The translations under genes were made by a program, and so were the position numbers. From NCBI GenBank assembly GCA_029558905.1, contig JAKQCX010000011.1, forward strand, positions 155,459 through 219,458: 64,000 nt of DNA, in the 5' to 3' direction. The notes under the pieces were generated by a model, which saw only the letters and a program-made list of their open reading frames with translations, had not been told where the DNA came from and did not search any database. Positions 1 to 12,122 of this stretch are shown here, piece after piece (position 1 is the first letter of the stretch; every line of letters begins with the position of its first letter). This DNA comes from Pseudomonadota bacterium (GTDB lineage Bacteria; Pseudomonadota; Gammaproteobacteria; Burkholderiales; Thiobacillaceae).

Positions 1-1023
1 CACGCCGCCATGCCGGTGCAGTACCGCCAGCAGCATGGCCAGGCGGCTGCCATCCAGGCCCACGCTCAGGCGGCGGGGATTGCCGCCGTGGGCCGTGTCC
101 AGCAGGGCCTGGATCTCCACCAGGAGGGGCCGGGTACCTTCCAGGGCCACCACCACGCAGGAGCCCGGTGCCTCGCGCCCGTCGCGGTTGAGGAACAGGG
201 CCGAGGGGTTGCTCACGCCCTTGAGGCCCTTGTCCGTCATGGCGAATACGCCCAGCTCGTTGACCGCGCCGAAGCGGTTCTTGAAGGCGCGGATGAGACG
301 GAAGCTGGAACCCGTATCGCCCTCGAAATACAGCACCGTGTCGACGATGTGCTCCAGCACCCGGGGTCCGGCCAGGGTGCCTTCCTTGGTGACATGACCC
401 ACCAGCAGGATGCAGATACCTGCCTGCTTGGCATGCCGGGTAAGCTCCTGGGCGCATTCCCGCACCTGGGCCACACTGCCCGGGGCGGACTGGAGCTGCT
501 GCGTGTACACGGTCTGGATGGAATCGATGACCGCCACCTGGGGCCGTTCCGTCCGTAAGGCGGTCAGGATGGCCTCCATGCGGATCTCGGTGAGCAGCGG
601 GATGTCGGCGGCAAGACCCAGGCGCTGGGCGCGCAGGGCGATCTGCTCGGCGGATTCCTCACCGCTCACGTACAGGGTACGGGCCCGGGCGCTGATGTCC
701 GCCAGGGCCTGGAGCAGGAGGGTGGACTTGCCGATGCCCGGGTCTCCTCCCAACAGCACCACTCCACCCCCCACCAGGCCGCCCCCCAGGACCCGGTCGA
801 ACTCGGGCTGCCCCGTCTCCAGACGGGCGATCTCCCGCGCCTGGACGGCGCCGAGGCGCACCACCTCGCCACTCGCGGCCAGGGACGAAAAACGGTGGCC
901 CTTGGCTTCCAGCACGCTTTCGCTCAAGGTGTTCCAGGCCAGGCAGTGGGGACACTGCCCCTGCCATTTGCTGGTCTGCCCCCCGCATTGGGCACAGACA
1001 TGGATAGAGGTCGGTTTGGCCAT
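1..1023 (-). CDS. radA: DNA repair protein RadA (Sms), 3' end cut off by window
   Basis: RadA is a RecA-like, DnaB-like ATPase that helps process branched recombination intermediates during repair. The reading frame is open to the window edge, so only the first 341 codons are seen and the C-terminal Lon-like domain is incomplete. Visible signatures are the N-terminal C4 zinc finger (Cys10, Cys13, Cys24, Cys27), a Walker A motif GDPGIGKS around residues 93-100, and the RadA-specific KNRFG motif at residues 248-252. The start ATG gives the usual MAKP-type N-terminus right before the zinc finger. The gene is transcribed divergently from the flavoprotein gene on its right, with a 145-base gap between them. 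Confidence 0.97.
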   Translation of the reverse strand, partial: MAKPTSIHVCAQCGGQTSKWQGQCPHCLAWNTLSESVLEAKGHRFSSLAASGEVVRLGAVQAREIARLETGQPEFDRVLGGGLVGGGVVLLGGDPGIGKSTLLLQALADISARARTLYVSGEESAEQIALRAQRLGLAADIPLLTEIRMEAILTALRTERPQVAVIDSIQTVYTQQLQSAPGSVAQVRECAQELTRHAKQAGICILLVGHVTKEGTLAGPRVLEHIVDTVLYFEGDTGSSFRLIRAFKNRFGAVNELGVFAMTDKGLKGVSNPSALFLNRDGREAPGSCVVVALEGTRPLLVEIQALLDTAHGGNPRRLSVGLDGSRLAMLLAVLHRHGGV

Positions 1024-1031
1024 GATCCGGG

Positions 1032-1061
1032 CTTATACCGTGGGGAACGTCCCGCGCTCAA
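1032..1061 (-). promoter_or_regulatory. Candidate sigma-70 promoter for radA
   Basis: On the minus strand TTGAGC (1056-1061) and TATAAG (1032-1037) are separated by 18 bases. The -10 box ends only 8 bases before the radA ATG, so a transcript from it would be leaderless or nearly so. The assignment rests on motif match alone. Confidence 0.35.
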
Positions 1062-1168
1062 GCTGGCCCGGGCCCATCCGTGGCGCGTATCATGCGAACT
1101 TCCGATCTTGCACGCGCAGCGCCGACCGGTGAGCTTCCAGTCCATCCGCTGCCCGGGACGCCAACTCT

Positions 1169-2434
1169 ATGAAATGTGTCGATGATTTCCGCCTGCGTCT
1201 GGGCCAGCACGAGCTGGTACCCATCGTCATCGGCGGCATGGGCGTGGACATCTCCACGGTGGAGCTGGCCCTGGAAGCCGCCCGCCTGGGTGGCGTGGGC
1301 CACATCTCCGACGCCATGGTGCCCACGGTCATTGACCGACATTGCAAGACCCGTTACGTCAAGGACAAGCTCCAGCTCTATAAGGCCAACGTCAAGAACC
1401 TGCTGGACAAGTCGCAGGTGAAGTTCCATCTGGGAGAGCTGGAAGAGGCCACCCGTCTGCACGTGCGCAGGGCCATGGACGCCAAGCAGGGCAGCGGTAT
1501 GGTGTTCATCAACTGCATGGAAAAGCTCACCATGAATGCCCCCCGGGAGACCCTGAAGGTGCGCCTGAATGCTGCCTTGAGCGCGGGTATCGACGGCATC
1601 ACCCTGGCAGCGGGCCTGCACCTGGGCAGCTTCGGCCTCATGGAGGAGCATCCGCGCTTCCGGGACGCCAAGCTGGGCATCATCGTCTCCTCCCTGCGGG
1701 CCCTGCAGCTCTTTTTGCGCAAGAACAGCCGCAGCGGCCGTCTGCCGGACTACGTGGTGGTGGAGGGCCCCCTGGCTGGTGGTCACCTGGGTTTCGGCCT
1801 GGATGACTGGATGAAGCATGACCTGGCCAGCATCGTGGCCGAGATCCAGGCCTGGATGAAGACGGAAGACCTGGCCATTCCCCTGATCGCCGCCGGTGGT
1901 GTATTCACCGGCACCGACGCTGCCAACTTCCTGGAGCTGGGGGTCGGCGCGGTACAGGTGGCCACCCGTTTCACCGTCACCCGCGAATGCGGCCTGCCGG
2001 ATCCGGTGAAGCAGGAGTATTTCAAGGCCGAGGAGGCGGACATCGAGGTCAACGACATCTCCCCTACCGGCTATCCCATGCGCATGATCCGGAAGAGTCC
2101 GGGCATTGGCGCCGGCACCCATCCCAACTGCGAGTCCTTCGGCTATCTGCTGGATGCCAAGGGCCGCTGCGCCTACATCGATGCCTATAACCGGGTGGTG
2201 GCAGCCATCGCCGCCAATCCGGAGGAAGGCAGAAAGATCAAGGTCATGGACAAGACCTGCCTGTGCACCCACATGCGGGATTTCAACATCTGGACCTGCG
2301 GCCACAATACCTACCGTCTGAAAAGCACCAGCCTGCAAAACCCGGATGGCAGCTACCGGCTGCTGAGCGCCGAGCACGTTTTCCGTGACTACCAGTTCAG
2401 TCGGGACGGCAAGATCGCCCTACCGGACGAGTAA
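1169..2434 (+). CDS. Nitronate monooxygenase-family flavoprotein (NAD(P)H-dependent flavin oxidoreductase)
   Basis: A 421-residue protein of the 2-nitropropane dioxygenase/nitronate monooxygenase family, FMN-binding TIM barrels that oxidise alkyl nitronates or act as NAD(P)H:quinone-type oxidoreductases. Family features seen are the N-terminal VIGGMGVDIS segment, the GGHLGFG phosphate/flavin loop near residue 205, and the IAAGGVFTGTDAANFLELGVGAVQVATRF stretch (in parts) near residues 235-270, where the barrel binds the FMN phosphate. The C-terminal extension with CLCTH and CGHN cysteines is longer than in classical nitronate monooxygenases (about 330-360 residues). The substrate is unknown. 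earP follows after 10 bases and may be cotranscribed. Confidence 0.8.
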   Translation: MKCVDDFRLRLGQHELVPIVIGGMGVDISTVELALEAARLGGVGHISDAMVPTVIDRHCKTRYVKDKLQLYKANVKNLLDKSQVKFHLGELEEATRLHVRRAMDAKQGSGMVFINCMEKLTMNAPRETLKVRLNAALSAGIDGITLAAGLHLGSFGLMEEHPRFRDAKLGIIVSSLRALQLFLRKNSRSGRLPDYVVVEGPLAGGHLGFGLDDWMKHDLASIVAEIQAWMKTEDLAIPLIAAGGVFTGTDAANFLELGVGAVQVATRFTVTRECGLPDPVKQEYFKAEEADIEVNDISPTGYPMRMIRKSPGIGAGTHPNCESFGYLLDAKGRCAYIDAYNRVVAAIAANPEEGRKIKVMDKTCLCTHMRDFNIWTCGHNTYRLKSTSLQNPDGSYRLLSAEHVFRDYQFSRDGKIALPDE

Positions 2435-2444
2435 TGTGCGTCCC

Positions 2445-3587
2445 ATGGCCTGGGACATCTTCTGCAGGGTCATCGACAACTACGGCGACATCGGCGTCAG
2501 CTGGCGCCTGGCCCGGCAGCTGGCCGTGGAACACCGACTGAAGGTACGCCTGTGGGTGGACGACCTGACCGCCTTCCAGAGTATCCGTCCACAGATCGAT
2601 CCCTTCCTGGACACCCAGACCCTGGCCGGCGTGGAGGTACGCCGCTGGAGCGACCCCCTGCCCCGGGTGGACCCCGGAGAGGTGGTCATCGAGGCCCTGG
2701 CCTGCGACCTGCCGGAGGCCTTCGTTCAGCGCATGGCGGCACGCCGGCCCCGACCGGTATGGCTGAACCTGGAATATCTCACCGCGGAATCATGGGCCGC
2801 AGGGGTACACGGTCTGCCCTCGCCCCATCCCCGGCTGGGACTGACCAAGTATTTCTTCATGCCCGGCTACGACACCAGGACCGGGGGGCTCATCCGGGAG
2901 GCGGATCTGCTGGCGACACGGGATGCCTTTCAGAACGATCCCGGCGCACAAGGCCGCTTCTGGGCCCGGCTGGGCCTGCCCGCCCACCCGCCCGGGGAAT
3001 GGCACATCTCCCTTTTTTCCTACGAGAACGCCGCCCTGGATTCCCTGCTGACCACCCTGGCCCAGGGGAAAAGCGCGGTCCGCCTGCTGGTGCCCAGGGG
3101 CAAGGTCCTGCCAGCCATCGCCCGCTGGCTGGGGCTTTCGCGATTGCAGCCCGGAGACAACCTGAGGCGGGGTGCCTTGGACCTGCATGTGCTGCCCATG
3201 CTGGACCAGGACAGCTATGACCGGCTGCTCTGGGCCTGTGGGCTGAACTTCGTGCGTGGCGAGGACTCCTTCCTGCGGGCCCAGTTCGCCGCCCGCCCCC
3301 TGGTATGGCAGGCCTACCGTCAGGAGGAAGGGGCGCATCTGGCCAAGCTGGAAGCTTTTCTGGCCCAGTATTGCGCGGACATGGATACCGATGCGGCAGC
3401 TGCCACCCGTCAGCTGTGGTCTGCCTGGAACGATGAAAGCGACGTGAGCGAGGCCTGGTGCAACTGGTCCCGACGGCTGGAAGTCCAGCACGCGCATGCC
3501 GGACACTGGGCTGCGCAGCTGGCGACACAGACGGATCTTGCCACCCGGCTGCTGACGTTTTGCGAAGATGTTCGCACAAAATGTTAA
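2445..3587 (+). CDS. earP: EarP, protein-arginine rhamnosyltransferase for elongation factor P
   Basis: EarP (formerly DUF2331) transfers rhamnose from dTDP-L-rhamnose to arginine 32 of EF-P, activating it to rescue ribosomes stalled at polyprolines. The 380-residue product shows the N-terminal DNYGDIG motif with Asp11 and Asp15, and the RGEDS motif at residues 271-275 (Glu273), both part of the known active site of this GT-B glycosyltransferase family. I chose the ATG at 2445; an in-frame GTG at 2436 would add three residues. The gene overlaps the 5' flank of efp, whose start lies 38 bases beyond the earP stop, so the enzyme and its substrate are neighbours, as is typical of organisms using this modification. 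Confidence 0.95.
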   Translation: MAWDIFCRVIDNYGDIGVSWRLARQLAVEHRLKVRLWVDDLTAFQSIRPQIDPFLDTQTLAGVEVRRWSDPLPRVDPGEVVIEALACDLPEAFVQRMAARRPRPVWLNLEYLTAESWAAGVHGLPSPHPRLGLTKYFFMPGYDTRTGGLIREADLLATRDAFQNDPGAQGRFWARLGLPAHPPGEWHISLFSYENAALDSLLTTLAQGKSAVRLLVPRGKVLPAIARWLGLSRLQPGDNLRRGALDLHVLPMLDQDSYDRLLWACGLNFVRGEDSFLRAQFAARPLVWQAYRQEEGAHLAKLEAFLAQYCADMDTDAAAATRQLWSAWNDESDVSEAWCNWSRRLEVQHAHAGHWAAQLATQTDLATRLLTFCEDVRTKC

Positions 3588-3624
3588 TATTCAAGGCTTT
3601 CCGAACATCCTGCAGGACAACCCG

Positions 3625-4185
3625 ATGAAGATCGCTCAAGAACTCCGTGCCGGCAACGTGATCATGGTGGGCAAGGACCCCATGGTGGTGCAAAAAGCCG
3701 AATTCTCCAAGTCCGGCCGCAACGCCTCCGTGGTAAAGATGAAGCTGAAAAACCTGCTCACCGGCACGGCCACCGAGTCGGTGTACAAGGCCGACGAGAA
3801 ATTTGAGACCGTGACCCTGGAGCGCAAGGAGTGCACCTACTCCTATTTCGCCGACCCCATGTATGTGTTCATGGACGCGGAATACAACCAGTACGAGGTG
3901 GAGGCGGAGAACATGACCGAGGCCATGCCCTACCTGGACGACGCCATGCCCGTGGAAGTGGTGTTCTACGACGGCAAGGCCCTCTCCATCGAGATGCCCA
4001 ACACCGTGGTTCGGGAAGTGGAATATACCGAGCCTGCCGTCAAAGGCGATACCTCCGGCAAGGTCATGAAACCCTGCCGCATCAAGCCCACCGGCCATGA
4101 GGTCCAGGTCCCCGCCTTCGTGGAAATCGGTGACAGGATCGAGATCGACACGCGCACCAACGAATACAGGAACCGGGTCAAGTAG
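3625..4185 (+). CDS. efp: Elongation factor P, arginine-32 type
   Basis: EF-P binds between the ribosomal P and E sites and promotes peptide bond formation at proline stretches. The 186-residue length is normal. The modification loop reads SKSGRNAS with the arginine at residue 32, the residue rhamnosylated by EarP, instead of the lysine modified by EpmA in E. coli. The frame is open upstream to 3568, but the conserved start [10 protein letters not shown] is at 3625. The three OB-like domains and the C-terminal [21 protein letters not shown] end are intact. A strong hairpin terminator follows at 4204-4229. Confidence 0.98.
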   Translation: MKIAQELRAGNVIMVGKDPMVVQKAEFSKSGRNASVVKMKLKNLLTGTATESVYKADEKFETVTLERKECTYSYFADPMYVFMDAEYNQYEVEAENMTEAMPYLDDAMPVEVVFYDGKALSIEMPNTVVREVEYTEPAVKGDTSGKVMKPCRIKPTGHEVQVPAFVEIGDRIEIDTRTNEYRNRVK

Positions 4186-4203
4186 GCGATTCACGCCCAG
4201 GGG

Positions 4204-4229
4204 AAAGGGCGCCCGCGTGGCGCCCTTTT
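4204..4229 (+). terminator. Rho-independent terminator after efp
   Basis: A perfect 10-base stem AAAGGGCGCC (4204-4213) and GGCGCCCTTT (4219-4228) with a 5-base loop, ending in a short T run. It lies 18 bases after the efp stop, between the convergent efp and clpB genes, and may also slow clpB transcripts. Confidence 0.75.
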
Positions 4230-4320
4230 GTACGTTCCCAGTTTCCTGCGCGCGAATACTGCCGCGTGACCACGCACGCCATACCCCCATGCAATCGGCC
4301 CGCTGCCCAAGTAGGCCGGC

Positions 4321-6918
<2,598 letters not shown>

Positions 6919-6944
6919 GGCGAACTCCCTAATTGGATGACTGA

Positions 6945-7883
<939 letters not shown>

Positions 7884-8120
7884 TCCACGGCGCCTGTCAT
7901 GGCATCCCCGGAAAGATCCGGGATGTGGACGAAACGCCGCACGGCCCCGATGCCGCACGCCGCTCATGCTCTGAGCCCACCCCGGTCTGGGAATTCGCGG
8001 CTTGTCGTTCCCGGCGCAATGCGCAATCGCCGGATTTGGCAAGCTTTGCCGCGCTCGCTCAGGCAGCAGCGCTTCTCTAAAGTATTCTCTACACTGGTCG
8101 ATATGCGCTGCAGGATATTC
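7884..8120. other. Non-coding stretch between nadC and the riboswitch
   Basis: No credible gene. A bulged hairpin without T tract at about 7903-7925 follows the nadC stop and might end its transcript. The promoter for the riboswitch leader should lie near 8050-8100; AT-richer sequence at 8073-8095 (ending in TACACT) is the best candidate, but no convincing -35 box goes with it. Confidence 0.4.
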
Positions 8121-8145
8121 GAGTTGCAAACAACTCCACCAACTC
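8121..8145 (+). promoter_or_regulatory. Alternative hairpin overlapping riboswitch P1
   Basis: GAGTTG (8121-8126) is perfectly complementary to CAACTC at 8131-8136, and to a second copy of CAACTC at 8140-8145 that includes the 5' strand of aptamer helix P1. Pairing with the second copy would open P1, which suggests a ligand-dependent switch. This is inference from complementarity. Confidence 0.45.
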
Positions 8146-8234
8146 AAGGGCAAACCCGTTGAAAGACGGGGACGCAAAACCACCGGCCTAACGGGGTGTC
8201 CCCCCAAGGCAGCGGGGCTGCAGGGTGAGGTAGG
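8139..8234 (+). ncRNA. Cyclic-di-GMP-I riboswitch (GEMM-I)
   Basis: The conserved core of the class I c-di-GMP aptamer is present in order: AGGGCAAACC (8147-8156); the P2 stem closed by a GAAA tetraloop (8161-8164); GACGCAAA (8171-8178); CCGGCCTAA (8183-8191); a GGGG/CCCC-capped P3 arm; and the tetraloop-receptor hairpin GCAGCGGGGCTGC (8209-8221). P1 is weak: CTCA (8143-8146) with TGAG (8226-8229), plus CC with GG. It lies in the long leader of the DUF1631 gene, so binding of c-di-GMP should control that gene and probably the EAL-HDOD gene behind it. I identified it from the motif; no covariance model was run. Confidence 0.92.
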
Positions 8235-8272
8235 TTTGCCTGGTGTGCATGGCCGCTCCCGCGGCAGTTCAG

Positions 8273-8296
8273 CCGGCGCCCCCATCAAGCCGGGAG
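8273..8296 (+). promoter_or_regulatory. Possible expression platform masking the ribosome binding site
   Basis: CCGGC (8273-8277) can pair with GCCGG (8289-8293). The second arm covers the first bases of the Shine-Dalgarno-like GGGAG (8292-8296), which is 9 bases before the chosen ATG at 8306. A translational on/off switch is therefore possible. The stem is only 5 base pairs. Confidence 0.35.
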
Positions 8297-8305
8297 TACG
8301 GAGTG

Positions 8306-10696
8306 ATGACACGGGGCCGGAGCATGGACGACGTTCTCAAAGACACACTGATGATGAGGAACCACGGACAAACGCAGACCACGGGACCCGCCATGACCAC
8401 CGTCTTGCTGGATGAGATCCGCGATGTGGCCATGGCGGATCTGTCCTCCGCGTTTGCCCGGATTCTGGAGCGTTCAGTGCCTGAACTGCTGGATCTTGCG
8501 GGACGCAATCCCTCGCATGCCATGTATTGTCTCTACATGGACACCCGGGACCAGATCCTCACGCAGCAGGAGGCAATGATCAGCGCCTTCCGCCGCGGCT
8601 TGTTCCAGGGTTTCAATACGGCCCGCAGACGGGGGGGCCCACCGCCTACCGCATACCGTACAGGGGCGGCTGCGGACTTTGACCTGGTGGAGCCGGATGA
8701 ACTGGAGCTGACCCTGGCCGGCAACACCATCAGCCATGCGCTGCGGGTGCACTGCAGTGGGGAACTGCCAGGACTGGATCGACGCATGGGCCTGCTGCTG
8801 GACGACCCGGAGCAGCGTCTTGGCGCCAACCCCGTTGGCCCCGAGGCCATCGGCGACATCTTGATGGATGCCATTCGCACCCTGCCTGCCGGCAACAAGG
8901 TCAAGCTCATGCTGGTCACGCGGGTGAATGCCCACCTTCCCTCGCTGGTACTGGAAATCTATCAGAAGCTCAACCGGCTGCTCATCCAGAAAGGCATATT
9001 GCCCTCCATCCGGCCCGAGTTTCGCCGCGCACAGTCTGTGCCGGCCAGCGCGCAGGGAGCCGGAGCGCCAGCCGGCGACCTTGTCACGCCAGAGGCTTCC
9101 CCGCATCAGGGCGACATGTTCGAGATGCTGCAGCAACTCATGTCAATGGGCCGCATTGGCGCCGCCCCGGCCTTGCCCACACCGGCAAGCCTGCCTGTAC
9201 TGCCGGGCGGTGGCATGCTGGAAGCCGCCAATGAGGGAGAAATCGAATCCGCCCAGGTCCTGCAACGCCTGACACGCATACAGCAGGATGGTCTGGGCGC
9301 CATCGCCATAGAAGGCGTGAATCCCAGCGTGCTGGCGGCCGGCCAGGTCAACGTGTTACGTGCCATCAAGAACACCGGGGCAGCCGGCCAGATGGGCCAC
9401 ATGGATGCCATGACCCTGGACATCGTCGCCCTGATATTCGATTACATCCTGGACGATCAGCGTCTGCCGGATGGCATGAAGGCCCTCCTCGGTCGCCTGC
9501 AGATCCCCATCCTCAAGGTGGCCATGCTGGACAAGGCCTTCTTCAGTCAGAAGTCCCATCCGGCCCGGCGCCTGCTGGATGCCCTGGCGGATGCCGCCCT
9601 GGGGTGGAATGAGCAGGAAGGGCATGATAGTCCGCTCTACCAGATGGTGGATTCCCTGGTGCAGCGTGTGCTCAACGAGTTCGAGGACAAGGTGGACATC
9701 TTCTCCACGGTTCTGGAGGAACTGGCCCGTTTCCTCGCAGAGGAAAAACGCCTGGCAGACGAACGCGCCTGCCACAGCGCGCAGATCCTGCAGAACAACG
9801 AACAGGCTGCCCTGGCCCACACCATCTCATCGGAAGCCGTGCAGGCCCACCTGCTGGACAGCAGCGCGCCCGAGTTCATCCATCTCTTCCTGCACGACAC
9901 CTGGACCACCCACCTGGCAAACATCTATCTGCGTGGCGGCGCGGATGGTGATGCCTGGAACCAGGCCCTGGCCACCATGGCCAACCTGCTCTGGAGCCTG
10001 ACACCCAAGGTCGCCCGGGAGGAGCGCCAGAAGCTGGTAACCCTGTTGCCGATACTGCTCAAACAGCTGGACGAAGGCATCAACGCCACGGGACGGACCC
10101 GGGAAGAGCGGGACCGCTTTTTTTCCAGCCTGGTGAAACACCACGCCGAGGCGGTCAATGCCGGCATGCAGGGCCGCGCTCAGATGCCCGTCAGCGAGCC
10201 GCGGCGTGCCATGCTGCACCCCTTGACCTCCGCCGGGAGCTTTATATTCGATACCCCGGAGCTGCACGAAATCCCCAGGACCGGCGCGCGTCTGGCCACC
10301 GATGACCGCATCCTGCGGGAGATCAGCGCGGTCCCGTCGGGCCCGATGGAGACGGAGGAGATCGTCATCGGCGATGTCATGTGGCAGGAACGTCTGGCCC
10401 CGGATGAGCCAGGGGACGAGAGCCATTTCGAACGGCAGGTACGCGAACTCAAGCGCGGTGCCTGGGTAGAGTTCATCCAGGATGACCAATCCAGCCTGCG
10501 CGTCAAGCTGGCCTGGATCAGTCCGCTGCGCGGTACCTACCTGTTCACCAATCGCCTGGGGGAACGCGCGGTATCCATCAATGCCAGTGGACTGGCGCAA
10601 AAATTGCGCGAGGGGCGCGCCAAGATCGTGGACAGCGTGGCCCTGACGGACCGCGCGGTCAGCAGCCTGTTCGAGCGGCTGCAAAAGCATTCCTGA
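8306..10696 (+). CDS. DUF1631 family protein with PilZ-like C-terminus
   Basis: A 796-residue cytoplasmic protein of the DUF1631 family, function not established. It is mostly helical, without a signal peptide or membrane segments. The last 100 residues (AWVEFIQDD ... VKLAWISPLRGTYLFTNRLG ... INASGLAQ) resemble the beta-barrel of PilZ c-di-GMP receptors, with an NxS signature but without a clear RxxxR switch. I chose ATG 8306 because GGGAG lies 9 bases upstream; the frame stays open to 8243, which would put the start almost inside the riboswitch. The c-di-GMP riboswitch in its leader and the EAL-HDOD gene 33 bases downstream both point to a role in c-di-GMP-linked surface or motility behaviour. 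Confidence 0.85.
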   Translation: MTRGRSMDDVLKDTLMMRNHGQTQTTGPAMTTVLLDEIRDVAMADLSSAFARILERSVPELLDLAGRNPSHAMYCLYMDTRDQILTQQEAMISAFRRGLFQGFNTARRRGGPPPTAYRTGAAADFDLVEPDELELTLAGNTISHALRVHCSGELPGLDRRMGLLLDDPEQRLGANPVGPEAIGDILMDAIRTLPAGNKVKLMLVTRVNAHLPSLVLEIYQKLNRLLIQKGILPSIRPEFRRAQSVPASAQGAGAPAGDLVTPEASPHQGDMFEMLQQLMSMGRIGAAPALPTPASLPVLPGGGMLEAANEGEIESAQVLQRLTRIQQDGLGAIAIEGVNPSVLAAGQVNVLRAIKNTGAAGQMGHMDAMTLDIVALIFDYILDDQRLPDGMKALLGRLQIPILKVAMLDKAFFSQKSHPARRLLDALADAALGWNEQEGHDSPLYQMVDSLVQRVLNEFEDKVDIFSTVLEELARFLAEEKRLADERACHSAQILQNNEQAALAHTISSEAVQAHLLDSSAPEFIHLFLHDTWTTHLANIYLRGGADGDAWNQALATMANLLWSLTPKVAREERQKLVTLLPILLKQLDEGINATGRTREERDRFFSSLVKHHAEAVNAGMQGRAQMPVSEPRRAMLHPLTSAGSFIFDTPELHEIPRTGARLATDDRILREISAVPSGPMETEEIVIGDVMWQERLAPDEPGDESHFERQVRELKRGAWVEFIQDDQSSLRVKLAWISPLRGTYLFTNRLGERAVSINASGLAQKLREGRAKIVDSVALTDRAVSSLFERLQKHS

Positions 10697-10729
10697 CGTG
10701 TTTTCCATGCCTTCGCCGGCCCCCTGAGC

Positions 10730-12022
10730 ATGCAAACCACACACGACTCCCGGGCTCGCGCCCCACTCACCCAGGCAGCGCCTGCCGGCAAGGACCTGGA
10801 GATCCTGCAGCGTTTTTTGACGCGCCAGCCGGTACTGGACCGGGGAGACCACGTCATCGGCTACGAGCTGAAACGCCGTGATCGGGCGCCCCTGGAGGTA
10901 TTGCCCGGGGCACTCAGTTTCCAGCAGGCCCAGGACGAGCACCTGCTCGTCAGCGCCATTGACCTGGACCATCGGAAGGCCCTGGGTGAAAAGCTGATCT
11001 TTCTGGGTGTTGCCCCGGAAACCCTGCTCAACCCCCTGGTGGAACAACTCCCCAGCAAGAGGGTCGTGCTGGCCCTGCGGCCGCATGCGGACCTGGACCC
11101 CGTCATCATCGACCGTGCACTGGCCCTGACCCGCAAGGGACTGATGCTTGCCCTCGACGATGCGCCGCATGTCGCGGCGACCAACCCGCTGATGTCGGTA
11201 TGTCGCTTCGTGCGCCTGGACATCCACCAGTATGACGTCATGGCCCTGGCGGAACGGATGGCCGGATTGCAGCGTGGGCCCCGGCACGAGCTGATCGCCA
11301 CGCAGGTGGATACCCAGGAAGCCTTCGAAACCGGCATAAAACTGGGTTTCGATCTGCTTCAGGGTTACTACTTCACCCAACTGGAGCCGTCCAAGCCGGG
11401 ACGCCTGGATACCAGCGTGCTGCGCGTCATGGATCTGCTCAACAAGATCATGGATGGCGTGGAGATCAATGTCCTGGAGGCTACGTTCAAGCTCGACCCT
11501 GCCCTGACCTATAAGTTGCTGCGCTATATCAATTCGCCTGCCATAGGATTGCGCGTCACCATCCAGTCCATCGGCCATGCCCTGGCCCTTCTGGGCTACG
11601 AACAAACCTACCGCTGGCTCACGCTGCTGCTGTTCAGCAGCGTGCGGACGAGCGCGCGCAATCAGGCTCTGCTGCGCAACGCCCTGGCCCGCGCCTATTT
11701 CACCGAGGCGCTGGGCAGGGAGCGTATGGACGCGTCCCGGCGTGGTGGCCTGTTCATCACGGGGGTGTTTTCACAACTGGATGCCCTGCTCAACATCCCC
11801 ATGAGCCAGGCCTTGGCGAACCTGAATCTGCCACATACCGTGATTGACGCCCTCCTGCATGGCGATGGGCCATATGCCCCCTATCTGAAGCTGGTCATCG
11901 CCTGCGAGCGTTTCGACCAGGAAGCCATCGCCGCCCTGGCGGGAGGGCTCGGCCTGGACGCGGAAGGCGTCAACCTGGCGCACGTCAATGCCCTGATCTG
12001 GTCGGAAAGCGTGGAGGTCTGA
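10730..12022 (+). CDS. EAL-HDOD signalling protein with degenerate EAL domain
   Basis: A 430-residue protein combining an N-terminal EAL-type domain (about residues 25-220) and a C-terminal HDOD domain (about 225-410), as in YuxH/CdgJ-like regulators. The EAL signature is lost: the expected E-A-L reads Y-E-L (GYELKRR), and the later DDFG-type loop reads DDAPH, so phosphodiesterase activity is unlikely. The structural FDLLQGYYF motif is kept. The HDOD part shows LLRYINSPAIGLR and the LLGYEQTYRWL helix typical of the family. It lies 33 bases after the DUF1631 gene and is probably cotranscribed from the riboswitch-controlled promoter. It probably binds partners rather than catalysing. Confidence 0.88.
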   Translation: MQTTHDSRARAPLTQAAPAGKDLEILQRFLTRQPVLDRGDHVIGYELKRRDRAPLEVLPGALSFQQAQDEHLLVSAIDLDHRKALGEKLIFLGVAPETLLNPLVEQLPSKRVVLALRPHADLDPVIIDRALALTRKGLMLALDDAPHVAATNPLMSVCRFVRLDIHQYDVMALAERMAGLQRGPRHELIATQVDTQEAFETGIKLGFDLLQGYYFTQLEPSKPGRLDTSVLRVMDLLNKIMDGVEINVLEATFKLDPALTYKLLRYINSPAIGLRVTIQSIGHALALLGYEQTYRWLTLLLFSSVRTSARNQALLRNALARAYFTEALGRERMDASRRGGLFITGVFSQLDALLNIPMSQALANLNLPHTVIDALLHGDGPYAPYLKLVIACERFDQEAIAALAGGLGLDAEGVNLAHVNALIWSESVEV

Positions 12023-12081
12023 CACGTAACCCCCCGCGCCCGGCCCGCCAGGAAGACACCGCAACAAGCGCGGCCTGTCAT

Positions 12082-12093
12082 GCCGCATGCGGC
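12082..12093. terminator. Palindrome between convergent EAL-HDOD and mutY genes
   Basis: GCCGCATGCGGC is a perfect 12-base palindrome in the 100-base gap between two convergent genes. There is no T tract, so intrinsic termination is uncertain. Confidence 0.25.
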
Positions 12094-12122
12094 GCGGGAT
12101 CTGCGCGGAGCACGTTCTCGCG

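Noticed and set aside
8038..8050. GGCAA-GCT-TTGCC inverted repeat, first taken for a sigma-54 promoter or operator
   Set aside because: The GG and GC elements are not at the -24/-12 spacing, and a single 5-base repeat is not enough to claim an operator.
9827..11605. 592-codon minus-strand frame across DUF1631 and EAL-HDOD genes
   Set aside because: It spans two conserved genes on the other strand and shows only shadow composition (Gln/Gly/His-rich).
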